Assembly (NCBI RefSeq): GCF_046630445.1
Contig: NC_092343.1
Span: forward strand, 135,463,501 to 135,527,500
DNA from: Rutidosis leptorrhynchoides
Lineage: Eukaryota; Streptophyta; Magnoliopsida; Asterales; Asteraceae
Direction of reading: 5' to 3'
DNA length: 64,000 nt
The position numbers and the translations under genes are program-made. Of the stretch, positions 10,054 to 20,900 are shown in pieces. Below the pieces are notes generated by a model, which did no database searches, was not told the origin of the DNA, and worked only from the letters and a program-made list of their open reading frames with translations. Position 1 is the first letter of the stretch. Each line of letters opens with the position of its first letter.

Positions 10054-12030
10054 TGATGCGAAGCGAGGTGTATATAAAATAGTTATTATTTTACTAGGAA
10101 AATACTATTAAATACGATACAATTTTACACAAGATATTTATTTATTTATAGAATGGATATACTTAAACCTTGCTACAACACTTATAGGCAGTGTACCTAA
10201 TCGTACAGTAGTGTAGTTTTTAGTAAGTCCGGTTCGTTCCACAGGGAAATCTTTAAACAAAGCTCAACGCTATATTAGTTTACTTTTATAAAAATACAAA
10301 TATATATATAAGTAATATTATTATTATAAAGGGGGTTTTTACCGTTTAATGACCGGTTTGTCGATTTTAAAACTTTAGTCGCAGTTAAAACCTAATGTAA
10401 AATATAAATACAAGACTAAATTTAAATCGTAAAGTAAATAACGATAATGAAATTGCGAATAATAAAAATGTGATCAAATAAAATTGCGATAATTAAAAAG
10501 TACGATAATTAAAAGTGCGATAAAATAAAATAAATAAAAGTGCGATAATTAGAAGTGCAATTAAATATAAAATAAAGGAAATTAAATATGAAATAAAAGA
10601 ATTATGCTTATTTAAACTTCCGTAATCATGATGTTTGACGTGTTGATTTTAGTTTTATGCCCATGGGTTAATTGTCCTTTGTCCTGGATTATTCAATATG
10701 TCCGTCTGGTTTTTGTCCATAACAGTCCATCAGTCATAAATATAAATTGCAAGTGTCCTTGTCAAATTATTATTATACCCGAAGTTAAATATTCCAACTA
10801 ATTGGGGATTCGAATTGTAACAAGGTTTTAATACTTTGTTTAATGAATACACCAGGTTATCGACTGCGTGTAAACCAAGGTTTTACTACTATGTTAACAA
10901 TTACACCAATTACCCTTGAATGTAATTTCACCCCTGTTTTAATTATTCTAGTGGCTATTAATCCATTCCCGTGTCCGGTTAAATGAACGATTATTCGTAC
11001 ATATAAATACCCCGCCCATCGTGTCCGATCGAGTGTATATGGTAATTTATAGGGACGCCCAATTGTAAATCTTTATATTAACATTAACAAACTTTCATTT
11101 AGTTAAACAAATATAAAGCCCATTAATAGCCCATAGTCTAGTTTCCACAAGTGTCGTTCTTTTGTCCAAACCCCAATTATGGTACAAAGCCCAATTACCC
11201 AATTTTAGTAATTAGCCCAACATCATGATTACTTCGTTTTAAATAAGCATAATAATAACTTAGCTACGAGACATTAATATAAAAAGGTTGAACATAACTT
11301 ACAATGATTAAAAATAGCGTAGCGTTACACGGACAGAATTTCGACTTACACCCTTACAACATTCGCTAACATACCCTTATTATTAGAATTATAATTAAAA
11401 TTAAAATATAAATTATAAATATAAATATATTTACGTATGAAGAGGAAGAGAAAAAAGATGATAAAATTTGATCAGAATTCGGTTGGCTTTATAGCCAGAG
11501 TTGAAAATTGGGGCTCCGCGACTCGCGGCAAAATGCCCTTAAAACTCCGCGAGTCGCGGAGATATATTTACAACTCACACCCTTGGAGTTTCTTGCTGCC
11601 GACGGTTTTTAATATATATATATAATATATATATAATTAATATAATTAATTATATATTATATTATATTTATATACATAGTTAACTTGTAATTTTTAGTCC
11701 GTTGCGTCGAGCGTTAAGAGTTGACTCTGGTCCCGGTTCCGGATTTTCGAACGTCCTCGCGTACAATTTAATATCTTGTACTTTGCGTTTTGAATCTTGT
11801 ACTTCTGTAATTTCGAGACGTTTCTTATCAATAATTGGAACCTTTTTGATTGTCTTTTGTTCTTTTGAGCTTTTTGGTCGTTTGCGTCTTCAATTCGTCG
11901 AATCTGTCTTTTGTCTTCACCTTTTATTTATTTAAACAAATATCACTTGTAAATAGAACAATTGCAACTAAAAGCTTGTCTTTCTTGAGGAATAATGCTA
12001 TGAAATATATGTTCGTTTTTAGCATTATCA
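10054..12030 (-). repeat. Athila-A left LTR (3' LTR in element sense)
   Basis: 1977 bp. In element sense it starts TGATAATGC at 12030 and ends CTTCGCATCA at 10054. Near-identical to 24944-26922. The distal ~1.4 kb (10054-11460) is shared with Athila-B almost unchanged, while 11460-11975, which contains the promoter palindromes, is strongly diverged. Confidence 0.95.
11487..11561 (-). promoter_or_regulatory. Athila-A LTR promoter: TATA box with palindrome pair
   Basis: TATAAAG on the minus strand (11487-11493) lies 22 bp downstream (element sense) of the palindrome CCGCGA-C-TCGCGG (11516-11528). A second, CTCCGCGA-G-TCGCGGAG, follows at 11545-11561. The two have opposite central bases, so they are also inverted relative to each other. 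The other LTR has the same set: TATA 26377-26383, palindromes 26406-26418 and 26435-26451. Core-promoter function is inferred from the TATA spacing. Confidence 0.65.
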
Positions 12031-14112
12031 AATATTTCCACACTTGAGCGTTGCTTGTCCTCAAGCAATATTGTCTTGAAATACTAGAATCACTTCTTTA
12101 TTCTTCACACTTTGTACATCAGTGATTTCTATATGGCGGTATAAACAATGGTAGTAACGATATGGTTTACAGTCCCACATGACTATAAAAATTTAGATCC
12201 ATTAAGGAAATTGGATCTTTATGAAAACATTTGATCTTTTGAAAATTAAATCTAGTTTTTACCCTAGATAAGTTTTTCGGAATAACCCTTTACCGGTGTT
12301 TGCAAAATATTTTTGTGGGTTTGGTGGGTTTCAGATTTGAAAATTTTAGCTCAAAACTTGCGGTTTTGTGTCACCCACTTGCTAACCTTGTATTTGGAAA
12401 GCAACACGTCCAGTTTACTTGTCCCGTATATTACCTTTCGGCAAACTACCGTCCGGTTGTAAAGGAAAGCGTTGAACAAGCAACTGTTAAGGCAATGTCC
12501 CGTGACATGCTTTTGATTATGGTCTATAACGTGTCGGACGCAATTACTATCCTTGGTAGGAGCAATAGTAAAGCTCACCCTTATAATTTTTCGGTCTGGC
12601 ACAAGGTCCTGTCTTTGACCATGCTATGCAACCACCGTTCTTACGGTTGACACCCGATTTAGTTCAGGTGACCTAATGAATTCCAGGTGAATTCCTAGGA
12701 TTTTACGTTCAATGGTAATGAACGCATTGAAAATAGGGTTTTCAGAAAACAAATCGGTTTATAATTTTAATCAAAATATTTTCTCGTTTAAGCTCGAGTT
12801 TAGATATCATTGAATTCCATGAGTTTGTAATTCTCAATCTTTAAGGTCAATCTCTAGGATTGAGTAATATCAGTCTTAAAAGCTGATTTTTAATCTTTAA
12901 GGAGATTATCCTTTCTGGGGATCTGATTCATTAGTCTTATCCAGCTAATTTGCACGGTGCCTCCCCATTGTACGAGATAAATCCTTCTCATGGTTAGGAT
13001 AAATCTGACCACTTGGCGACCCTGTTTAATGCTGAGGTCCGTGGATTTCCTGCTGATTTTAGTGATGACTTTTCTAGATTTTTCGTCAACCTACAGCTGG
13101 TCTGGACGACAACTTCATGACCTAAATCAAGAAGCGCGTTTCTTTTTCGGAAGACTTTACTTCCTTTTAATGATGGAATTGATTCATCGTGTAGATCCAT
13201 CTCTTCTTTTCTTTCATTGGGTAAAACAGTTTAGTTTAGTCCAAAGCAAAAGTATTTTCAGTTATTTGTTACAGATATATGTGACATATGTTTAAAATAA
13301 CTTGGTAATTTTTCCCACACTTGGCTTTTATTTTCCTTTTTATCGTCCTCTATTCCATTTTAAATGAATTTTAACATTTTAGTTTGTTTCTCAATTTATG
13401 TCCTTTCCGAGGTAACAATAATTTCGGTGTTAAAACCTAGTTTTATCGTTCATAAATATGTATAAACATGATTTTAATTCATTTAATTGAAAATTTTGAA
13501 AAATTTTACTAGAATTGGGTAGTCAGTATATAAGACTAGGGCTGTTCTTTTTTATCAGAGAGCACTAGATTCTAATACAACTACTGCTTTACTAGTATTT
13601 TTAATGGAAACCAAGTGTATAAAGTAAAAAAATTTAAAATCCGAAAGAATTTAACCCCTTCCCACACTTAAGATCTTGCAATGCCCTCATTTGCAAGAAA
13701 TCAGTAACAATTTAAATTATTGAGGGTGATTTGTGTGAAAATGATTAAATTTTTACCAAAGTTTCCAAATATATTGGCGTTTGTTTGCTGAATGATAAAT
13801 GGTGCACATCATTTGTTCATCCCGTCTTGTTGTTATTTCACATATATTTTGCATCTTGTCGTCAAAATTAGTTGCTTTTGCTGAACTTAATGCCAGTCTT
13901 TGAAAATGCGTTGTTTTACCCTGTTGTGTACATAAGATAAACTGCAAACATATATACATATTTTTGAAGTTTGGTTTATTACCCCACATTCAAAAATTAT
14001 TAAAATCTAAGAATAAAAGTTAGATAATTATAAAAATGATTACAATATTAACAAAAATATTAAATGTATCAATAATTACAAATTACAAAATAATAAAAAA
14101 ATAATAAGTAAA
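12031..14112 (-). other. Athila-A 3' noncoding region with conserved hairpins and PPT-like motifs
   Basis: About 2.1 kb between the env-like stop and the 3' LTR. The polypurine tract abuts the LTR (element sense AAGTGTGGGAAATATT). The same AAGTGTGGGAA motif recurs at 13312-13322 and 13655-13669. A hairpin, GGAAG(ACTTTA)CTTCC on the plus strand, is at 13149-13164 and is conserved in Athila-B and, in several copies, Athila-C. Plus-strand ORFs of 116 and 101 codons here run against the element and are probably chance. Up to about 13930 the region is ~98% identical to Athila-B. Confidence 0.75.
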
Positions 14113-15459
14113 CTAAGGATGATATTGGTACCAATAGGGGTTCCACGCATAACCATAAGTGTTATAGAATGCTTCGGCAGGGTCATACGTAGGATATGGT
14201 GGCTGCATCTCTATCGACCAAGGAGGGAAGACGGGTTTCGGTGTAGGAATATAGTTTCTACCTATATGTTGGCAATGCGCTATGATCTGGTTCTGATGAA
14301 CTTGCCAATCTTCAAATGCTCTCTGTCTAGCATTTTCGTATTCCTGAGAAGCTATAAACCTATGCATTTCTTGCATCTCATTCCCCCCTCCTACATTACC
14401 TTGTTCCTGGTTTCTCTCTACCTGTGGATGTCTACCATTGTATCGTACTGCGGCGTTATTTCGCCGCTTCAAAACTTTCGCACCATGGTATACATTTAAG
14501 CCTATAGTGTCGCGGGGTTCCGGCTCTTCTACTAATAATCCCCCCCGACTTATATCCACACCGAGATATTCACCAATCAAAGTAATAAAAATACCACCTC
14601 CTATTATGCTATGTGGATGCATCCCCCGAACCATAGCTGATAAATAATAACCCACACAATATGGTATACTTACAGCGCTCTGTGGGTCTCGAATACACAT
14701 ATGGTAAAACAAATCTTGTTCATTTACCTTTTCTTTGTTTTTACCCCTTTGTGTAATCGAATTAGCTAAAAACCTATGTATTACTCTTAATTCGGCTCTA
14801 TCTATATCCAAATAAGAGTAGTTTCCCCCTTTGAAACGGTGATGGCTTGTCATTTGACTCCACACACCGTGTGTATCAAAATTCTCATCTATCTTTCTAC
14901 CGTTTAGTATCAATCCTCTACAATCGGCAGACGCTAACTCCTCAGGCGTATATATACGTAAAGCCTGAGCCATGTCCAGTAAAGACATGTGGCGCATCGA
15001 ACCGCCTAACAAAAATCTAATAAAAGAACGATCGGTTAAACTAGCTACCCGATCATTCAACTCTATACTACATAACAACTCTTCACACCATACTTTATAT
15101 ACAGGTCTGCGTATGGTGAATAAACATATCCAGTCATTAAAAGAAGAATTACCATACCTCTGTACCAGTAATTCCCTAATTGGCCCGGCCAATTCTATAG
15201 CTTCTAAGGGTCCCCATTCTATGACCCTCGGTACCTCAACAACCTTGGAATGAAGAGTATGCAAACCCCGTTGATATTTTGGATAATCTATCCAAAGTCT
15301 GTCAAATCGCAGGTTCGGGTGCAACTGTTCCAAGTGCATATCTGAAAAGGTCATGACTGGATGAGGTACATCCTGCTTGTAGTAGTTATCTACCTCCTGT
15401 TGTTCCAAATTCTCAGCAGGAGCATGGCGGGCTTGGGATGAAGATTCACCCCTTTCATT
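14113..15459 (-). CDS. Athila-A env-like protein, exon 2 (ATHILA ORF-1 domain)
   Basis: Main coding exon of the 'env-like' third gene of Athila elements, about 448 codons. The ATHILA ORF-1 family core runs from QLHPNLRFDRLWIDYP through RELLVQRYGN, RSFIRFLLGG, YLDIDRAELRVIHRFLAN and SIIGGGIFITLIGEYLGVD. A Pro/Tyr-rich tail ends it. I see no signal peptide and no long transmembrane helix, so an envelope role is doubtful. There is no ATG at its start. The sequence TTTTGCAG precedes it as a splice acceptor (15460-15461), and a short exon with an ATG lies at 16095-16136 in matching phase. Function is not established; a nuclear regulatory role is discussed in the findings. Confidence 0.85.
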   Translation of the reverse strand, partial: NERGESSSQARHAPAENLEQQEVDNYYKQDVPHPVMTFSDMHLEQLHPNLRFDRLWIDYPKYQRGLHTLHSKVVEVPRVIEWGPLEAIELAGPIRELLVQRYGNSSFNDWICLFTIRRPVYKVWCEELLCSIELNDRVASLTDRSFIRFLLGGSMRHMSLLDMAQALRIYTPEELASADCRGLILNGRKIDENFDTHGVWSQMTSHHRFKGGNYSYLDIDRAELRVIHRFLANSITQRGKNKEKVNEQDLFYHMCIRDPQSAVSIPYCVGYYLSAMVRGMHPHSIIGGGIFITLIGEYLGVDISRGGLLVEEPEPRDTIGLNVYHGAKVLKRRNNAAVRYNGRHPQVERNQEQGNVGGGNEMQEMHRFIASQEYENARQRAFEDWQVHQNQIIAHCQHIGRNYIPTPKPVFPPWSIEMQPPYPTYDPAEAFYNTYGYAWNPYWYQYHP

Positions 15460-16094
15460 CTGCAAAACACATCAAACACAAATTTTGTGCATCCAAATAT
15501 GCATTAGTGTCAGCAAAATCATCAATCAAAATAATTACAATGACATTATCAATTTTTATCAAACTTAAGCTTATTTTCACATTTTTATCAAATCTACACT
15601 TTTTCAAATAAGCATATACGAAAATTTTCGCCAAGTTCATAAGCATTCAACTCAAATAACATGTCAAAATAATCATTACTAGCAAATAAACAAGTTTCAA
15701 ATGGCATTATCTTTCAAAAATCAAGTTCATGAATTTTGGACTTGAAAAAGTCCACTTTAATTCTCAAAATCATGTTTAGGCTCAAAGTTTGGATCATTTA
15801 ACTACCTAGACATGTTACACTACTCAATTTAGCAACAATTCATGACAAAAATCGGCCATAACCTGTTTATATCAAAAAGCCCCAAATTGCTCAAGAACAC
15901 AAACCCTAGATTATTCAAAATTTGAAGTTTAAGGCTTCTAATCATGTTAAACAGCATCAATCTAGGTTATACAAGCATAATACATAAACAATTTAAGTCT
16001 AATTACACTAAAAAGCATCAAAATCAAATTGGGTAAAAATTAGCTCAAGAACACTAAAATTCGAATTAAATGGTGTTTAGGTGTAGAAATTTAC
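15460..16094 (-). other. Predicted intron of the Athila-A env-like gene (635 bp)
   Basis: GT donor (ACG|GTAAAT, 16094-16093) and AG acceptor (TTTTGCAG, 15461-15460) on the minus strand, phase 0 on both sides. The interior is AT-rich with several stops. Athila-B and Athila-C have an intron at the equivalent place (59986-60767 and 40048-40775). Confidence 0.7.
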
Positions 16095-16136
16095 CGTTTT
16101 TCTTGAGTAGTTCTTAGATATCATCCTTCTCAACAT
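16095..16136 (-). CDS. Athila-A env-like gene, exon 1
   Basis: Fourteen codons from ATG at 16136 (context AATCATG, as in Athila-B and -C) to the GT donor at 16094. It codes a short basic peptide rich in Arg and Lys, not a hydrophobic signal peptide. Too short to detect as an ORF; supported by position, phase and conservation in three elements. Confidence 0.65.
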
Positions 16137-16271
16137 GATTTTAGCAAAAAAAATTTGGTGATTAACGGTTAAAAATTGAGATTTTTGGGGGTGATTTTCG
16201 GGTTTTTCGGGGTCTTTTTTCGCAGTATTTGGGTGTTTATGTGTGTGGGTGAGTGAACTGATCGTTCAGCT

Positions 16272-16352
16272 CTTTTATTTTTTTTTTTGATTTTTGATCC
16301 CTCCGCGAGTCGCGGAGGTTTTGTACTTCAAACTCCGCGAGTCGCGGAGTTT
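16272..16352 (-). promoter_or_regulatory. Internal promoter candidate for the Athila-A env-like gene, with palindrome pair
   Basis: Two odd palindromes with the same core as in the LTR. Arms of 9 bp around G are at 16300-16318 (CCTCCGCGA/TCGCGGAGG) and arms of 11 bp at 16330-16352 (AAACTCCGCGA/TCGCGGAGTTT). A TATA-like AATAAAAG lies 20 bp downstream in element sense (16272-16279), followed by a C/A-rich leader and the exon 1 ATG at 16136. Confidence 0.6.
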
Positions 16353-16355
16353 ACC

Positions 16356-16387
<32 letters not shown>

Positions 16388-17318
16388 TCTTTAACTTATA
16401 AAACAATTAAGAAATTAATTTTAAAATTTTGTTTCCCTTGTTAATTAGGACGAGGTCGGTTCGGATCGATGTCCTAGTCCGTCCCTCGACAAAATTTTAA
16501 AATTTTGTCTTTTTGTAGCGATTGTTTTAAAAGCTAAGATTTTTGGGTTTTTTAATGTTTTTGGCATACTTTAAATCAATAAGATTAAAAATAATGATAA
16601 TAAAAGTTCTCGTCCCTCCCTCGGGTAAAGCAATTTCGGTTCAAAGACCTAGTCTTCAACTTACGACGAATTTTAAAAATCATATTTTTAACTTAATGAG
16701 ATAAAGTAAATTTTTGTTTTTAAATTCACACAACATAAATATAAAATTCAAAATTAATATTAAAAATTCACACCAAACTCAAAATTTAAAATGCATAAAA
16801 TTAAAAATTAATATTTTAAAAATTAAAAATTCACACCAAACTTAATTTAAAAATTCATAAATTCATATCAAACTTATATTAATTTTTCAAATATTTATAA
16901 TTTTAAATATATTGTTTTTACAAAGTTTACAATATTAATTTCAGATTTAAATATTAATTTTAAAAACATGGTAAAAATAAAATTAAAAATCTTTTTGTCT
17001 TTTTATCCCACTTTAATCAATCAAATATTATCAAAAATATGCGCCCCTCTTTTCGGTAAAGTAATTTCGGTTCCAAGACCTAATTTAACTCATGACGAAT
17101 TTTTGAAATATTTTGGGTTGATTGATTAAAGATATTTATACCTTAAGAATAAACGTTAAATTTCGCAGTGATGTAATAAATTTTTGAATGATATCAATAA
17201 TTTCGGTCGCCAAACCTAATTTTATTTAATACCAATTTAATACTTTTTAGCGAACAAATTAGCGTTTATTATCAAAAGGTTAAAAATAAAAATAAAAATA
17301 AAAACTGTACAGACATAC
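16353..17318 (-). other. AT-rich noncoding stretch between env promoter and small ORF
   Basis: No ORF of note. T-rich run at 16356-16382. Several short segments resemble each other (a GACGAG...CCTAGTC..TCCCTCG type block near 16450 and 16610, and a related one near 17045). From about 16480 on it is very similar to Athila-B (61120-61952), which marks the edge of the diverged env cassette. Confidence 0.6.
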
Positions 17319-17762
17319 CTGTGAAATAGATTTCTTAGTTATATGATCTATTATATTCATAAGATAGTCGGTTTAATTGGTTTTCCATGGCTGCATAGGC
17401 GTAACCTCGAGCATTCATTGTCTTTTCTTCTAAACATATGAACGGTCCGTCTCTGCATAAAGTAACAAATTCGGTATTTGAATAGGTTTGATTATTTGAA
17501 CATTTACCTCCATGTGACCATTTTCCGCATTTGTGACATCGTTCTAGGTGTCGTGCTCTTCTTTTCGCTGCGGATTTTGATTTTCCTTTACCAAATTGTA
17601 ACTTATTATCTTCGCATCTGGATCCTTTTCTAACTCCGTCCATTCTTTCTCTGATTACTGATACTAATTCACTCGGTAGTATGTCATTATTACGTTTAGT
17701 GATCAAAGCGTGTAGCATTAGACCATGGTTTAGTTCACAGGCAGTCTTCATTTCGTAAAAAC
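17319..17762 (-). other. Predicted exon carrying the 138-codon ORF of Athila-A
   Basis: Bounded on the minus strand by a T-rich acceptor (TTTTTTTAG|G at 17764-17763) and a consensus donor (CACAG|GTATGT at 17318) just after the ORF's stop. Both signals are identical in Athila-B (61953-62396), suggesting expression from a spliced subgenomic RNA. Confidence 0.55.
17335..17751 (-). CDS. Small basic zinc-finger protein of Athila-A (138 aa, unknown function)
   Basis: Lies between pol and the env-like gene. The first ~45 residues look helical (LMLHALITKR, LPSELVSVIRERM). A strongly basic stretch follows (GKGKSKSAAKRRARHLER, about 54-71), running straight into a C-X2-C-X4-H-X3-C cluster (CHKCGKWSHGGKC, about 72-84). 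The tail has no further pattern. A basic arm directly ahead of a Cys cluster suggests nucleic-acid binding. The layout recalls the cysteine-rich nucleic-acid-binding proteins of carlaviruses (Pfam Carla_C4 type) and small retroviral accessory proteins, but that is analogy only. The copy in Athila-B differs at one residue (R/K before the first Cys) although eight nucleotides differ, so the protein is being conserved. Splice signals flank it. Confidence 0.7.
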   Translation of the reverse strand: MKTACELNHGLMLHALITKRNNDILPSELVSVIRERMDGVRKGSRCEDNKLQFGKGKSKSAAKRRARHLERCHKCGKWSHGGKCSNNQTYSNTEFVTLCRDGPFICLEEKTMNARGYAYAAMENQLNRLSYEYNRSYN

Positions 17763-17924
17763 CTAAAAAAAAATAAAAATTCAGAATGGGGGGAGAAGAC
17801 TAGTTCTTTAGGGTCTGCTAGGGAAAGACCATACGTGTTCCATTTTCGAGAACTACACGAAAACAGACAATCTAACTCTAACAGAAATATATATTATCCT
17901 TTAAAGACTTGATTCTCCCCACAC

Positions 17925-20900
17925 TTAGTTAGCTGTGGTATTGAAATTGTGATTAACTTCGTTGTCGACTTCCATCGGACCCTGTATGTAATGTTTAACT
18001 CTGTGACCATTAACTTTAAATTCAATCCCATTTGAATTTATTAATTCTATCGTTCCGTATGGGAAAACTCTTTTGACTATGAATGGTCCAGACCATCTTG
18101 ATTTCAATTTTCCAGGAAATAGCTTAAATCGTGAATTGAAAAGAAGAACTCTGTCTCCTTCTTTGAATTCTTTTGAACTTCTGATTCTTTTATCATGCCA
18201 TTTCTTCGTTCTTTCTTTATAGATTAACGAATTTTCGTATGCTTCATGTCTTAATTCTTCTAATTCGTTTAGTTGACTTAATCGTAGACGTCCGGCTTCA
18301 TGTAAATCAAGATTACATGTTTTCAAAGCCCAAAATGCTTTGTGTTCAATTTCTACTGGAAGATGACATGCTTTTCCATACACAAGTCTAAAAGGTGTGG
18401 TTCCAATTGGAGTTTTGTAGGCTGTTCTAAAAGCCCAGAGTGCATCCTCCAATTTAATGGACCATTCCTTCGGATTTGATCCTACGGTTTTCTCTAGAAT
18501 ACGTTTTAAAGCTCGGTTGGTATTTTCAACTTGTCCACTTGTTTGTGGATGATATGCGGTGGAGATTTTATGAGTTACTCCATATCTTTTAAGAACTTTC
18601 TCAAGTTGATTATTACAGAAATGAGTACCCCGATCACTTATTAAAGCTTTCGGTGTTCCAAACCTTGCAAAAAGACGTTTTAAAAAGTTGACTACAACTC
18701 GTGCATCGTTAGTTGGGAGAGCTTGTGCTTCCGCCCATTTAGATACATAATCAATGGCTACGAGTATATATAGATTATTATGAGATTTTGGAAATGGCCC
18801 CATAAAGTCAATACCCCAAATGTCAAATACTTCACATACTTGGATGACATTTTGTGGCATTTCATCACGTTGACTTATTCTTCCGGCCCTTTGACATGCA
18901 TCACAGGATTTGCAAAGAAGGTGTGCGTCTTTGTAAATTGTAGGCCAATAGAATCCAGCTTCATAAACTTTTCTTGCTGTTAGTTGAGGCCCATAATGCC
19001 CTCCTGTTGGTCCTGTGTGACAATGGTTTAAAATTTTACTAGCTTCATCTCCAAATACACATCGGCGTATTATTCCATCGGGACAACTTTTAAACAGATG
19101 TGGATCTTCCCAGAAATAGTGTTTTATATCACTGAAGAATTTCTTTCGTCTTTGGTACGATAATCCTTTTTCAAGGAATCCACAAACTAAGTAGTTTGCA
19201 TAGTCTGCAAACCATGGGATTTCTTTATAATCTATCTTCAATAGATATTCATCAGGAAAGTTGTCTTTTATGGCCGATTCATTCAGAACTTCTAATTCGG
19301 GATTTTCAAGACGAGAAAGATGATCAGCGGCGAGATTTTCTGCTCCTTTTTTATCTCGGATTTCAATATCAAACTCTTGTAAGAGTAAGATCCAACGGAT
19401 TAATCTTGGTTTAGCATCTTGTTTTGAAAATAGGTATCTAAGAGCAGAATGGTCGGTATAGACCACCGTTTTTGCTAGAACGAGATATGATCGAAATTTG
19501 TCAAAAGCAAAGACAATAGCAAGGAGTTCTTTTTCAGTAGTTGTATAGTTTGTTTGTGCTCCTTGTAATGTCTTACTAGCATAATATATAGGTTGAAATC
19601 GTTTTTCAATCCTTTGTCCTAAAACGGCTCCCATTGCAAAATCACTTGCATCGCACATTAGTTCAAATGGTAGATTCCAATTTGGTGTTATCATGATTGG
19701 TGCATTAGTGAGTTTTTCTTTAAGAATATTAAAAGATTTGATACACTCATCTGAAAAGATGAATGGCGCATCCTTTTCTAGGAGTTTATTCATAGGAGTG
19801 GCAATTTTAGAAAAATCTTTTATAAAACGTCGGTAAAAACCGGCATGCCCTAGAAAACTCCTAACTCCTCTAACATTGGTGGGATGTGGAAGTTTAGCAA
19901 TTACATCTACTTTAGCTCTATCCACTTCAATTCCTTCTTTTGAAATTTTATGTCCAAGAACGATGCCTTCTTTAACCATGAAATGGCATTTCTCCCAATT
20001 AAGTACTAGATTTGATTTTTCGCATCTAATTAGCATTCGTTCCAGATTAACTAGACATGATTTAAATGTATCACCGAAGACTGAAAAGTCATCCATGAAT
20101 ACTTCCATGCATTCTTCTATCATGCCGTGAAAAATCGCCATCATACACCTTTGAAAGGTTGCAGGGGCGTTACAAAGTCCAAATGGCATGCGTTTGTAAG
20201 CAAAAGTACCATAAGGGCACGTGAATGTGGTTTTCTCTTGATCTTCGGGTGCTATTGGAATTTGAAAATATCCGGAAAATCCATCTAGAAAACAATAGTA
20301 ACTATTTCCGGCTAATCTTTCCAACATTTGATCTATGAAAGGTAAGGGAAAGTGATCTTTTCTGGTGGCGTCATTTAATTTTCTATAATCAATACATACA
20401 CGCCATCCTGTTACAGTCCTAGTAGGAATAAGCTCATTTTTCTCATTTGTAATGACAGTCATGCCACCCTTCTTAGGCACGCATTGAACTGGGCTTACCC
20501 ATGGACTATCAGAGATTGGATAAATTAAACCTGCATCTAGCAGTTTAATAATCTCTTTCTTAACTACATCTTGCATATTAGGATTTAGTCTTCTTTGGCG
20601 TTGCACATACGTTTTATGACCTTCTTCCATAAGGATTTTATGTGTGCAATACGAAGGACTTATTCCTTTAATATCATGAATCTTCCATGCAATGGCTGGT
20701 TTATGAGCTTTCAACACAGAAATGAGCTGTGATTTCTCATTTTTAGTAAGAGAAGACGATATTATTACAGGTAATTCAGATTCACCATGTAAATAAGCGT
20801 ATTCCAAATGGTTTGGAAGTGGCTTTAACTCTAATTTCGGAGGTTCTTCTATCGATGATTTATATCGATATCTGTCTTCTTCTTTTAGCATTTGAATTTC

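Noticed and set aside
11545-11561. Palindromes as microRNA precursors or RNA hairpins
   Set aside because: Arms of 6-11 bp with a single central base are too short for a precursor and leave no proper loop.
12300-12650. 116-codon plus-strand ORF conserved in Athila-A and -B (56634-56984)
   Set aside because: Conserved because the two elements are nearly identical there; runs against the element in a noncoding region, and Athila-C does not keep the frame. Same for 12990-13295.
17335-17751. Integrated plant virus gene as a stand-alone insertion
   Set aside because: The ORF sits at the same place in two Athila copies with the element's own splice signals; it is part of the element. Viral ancestry is only a possibility.
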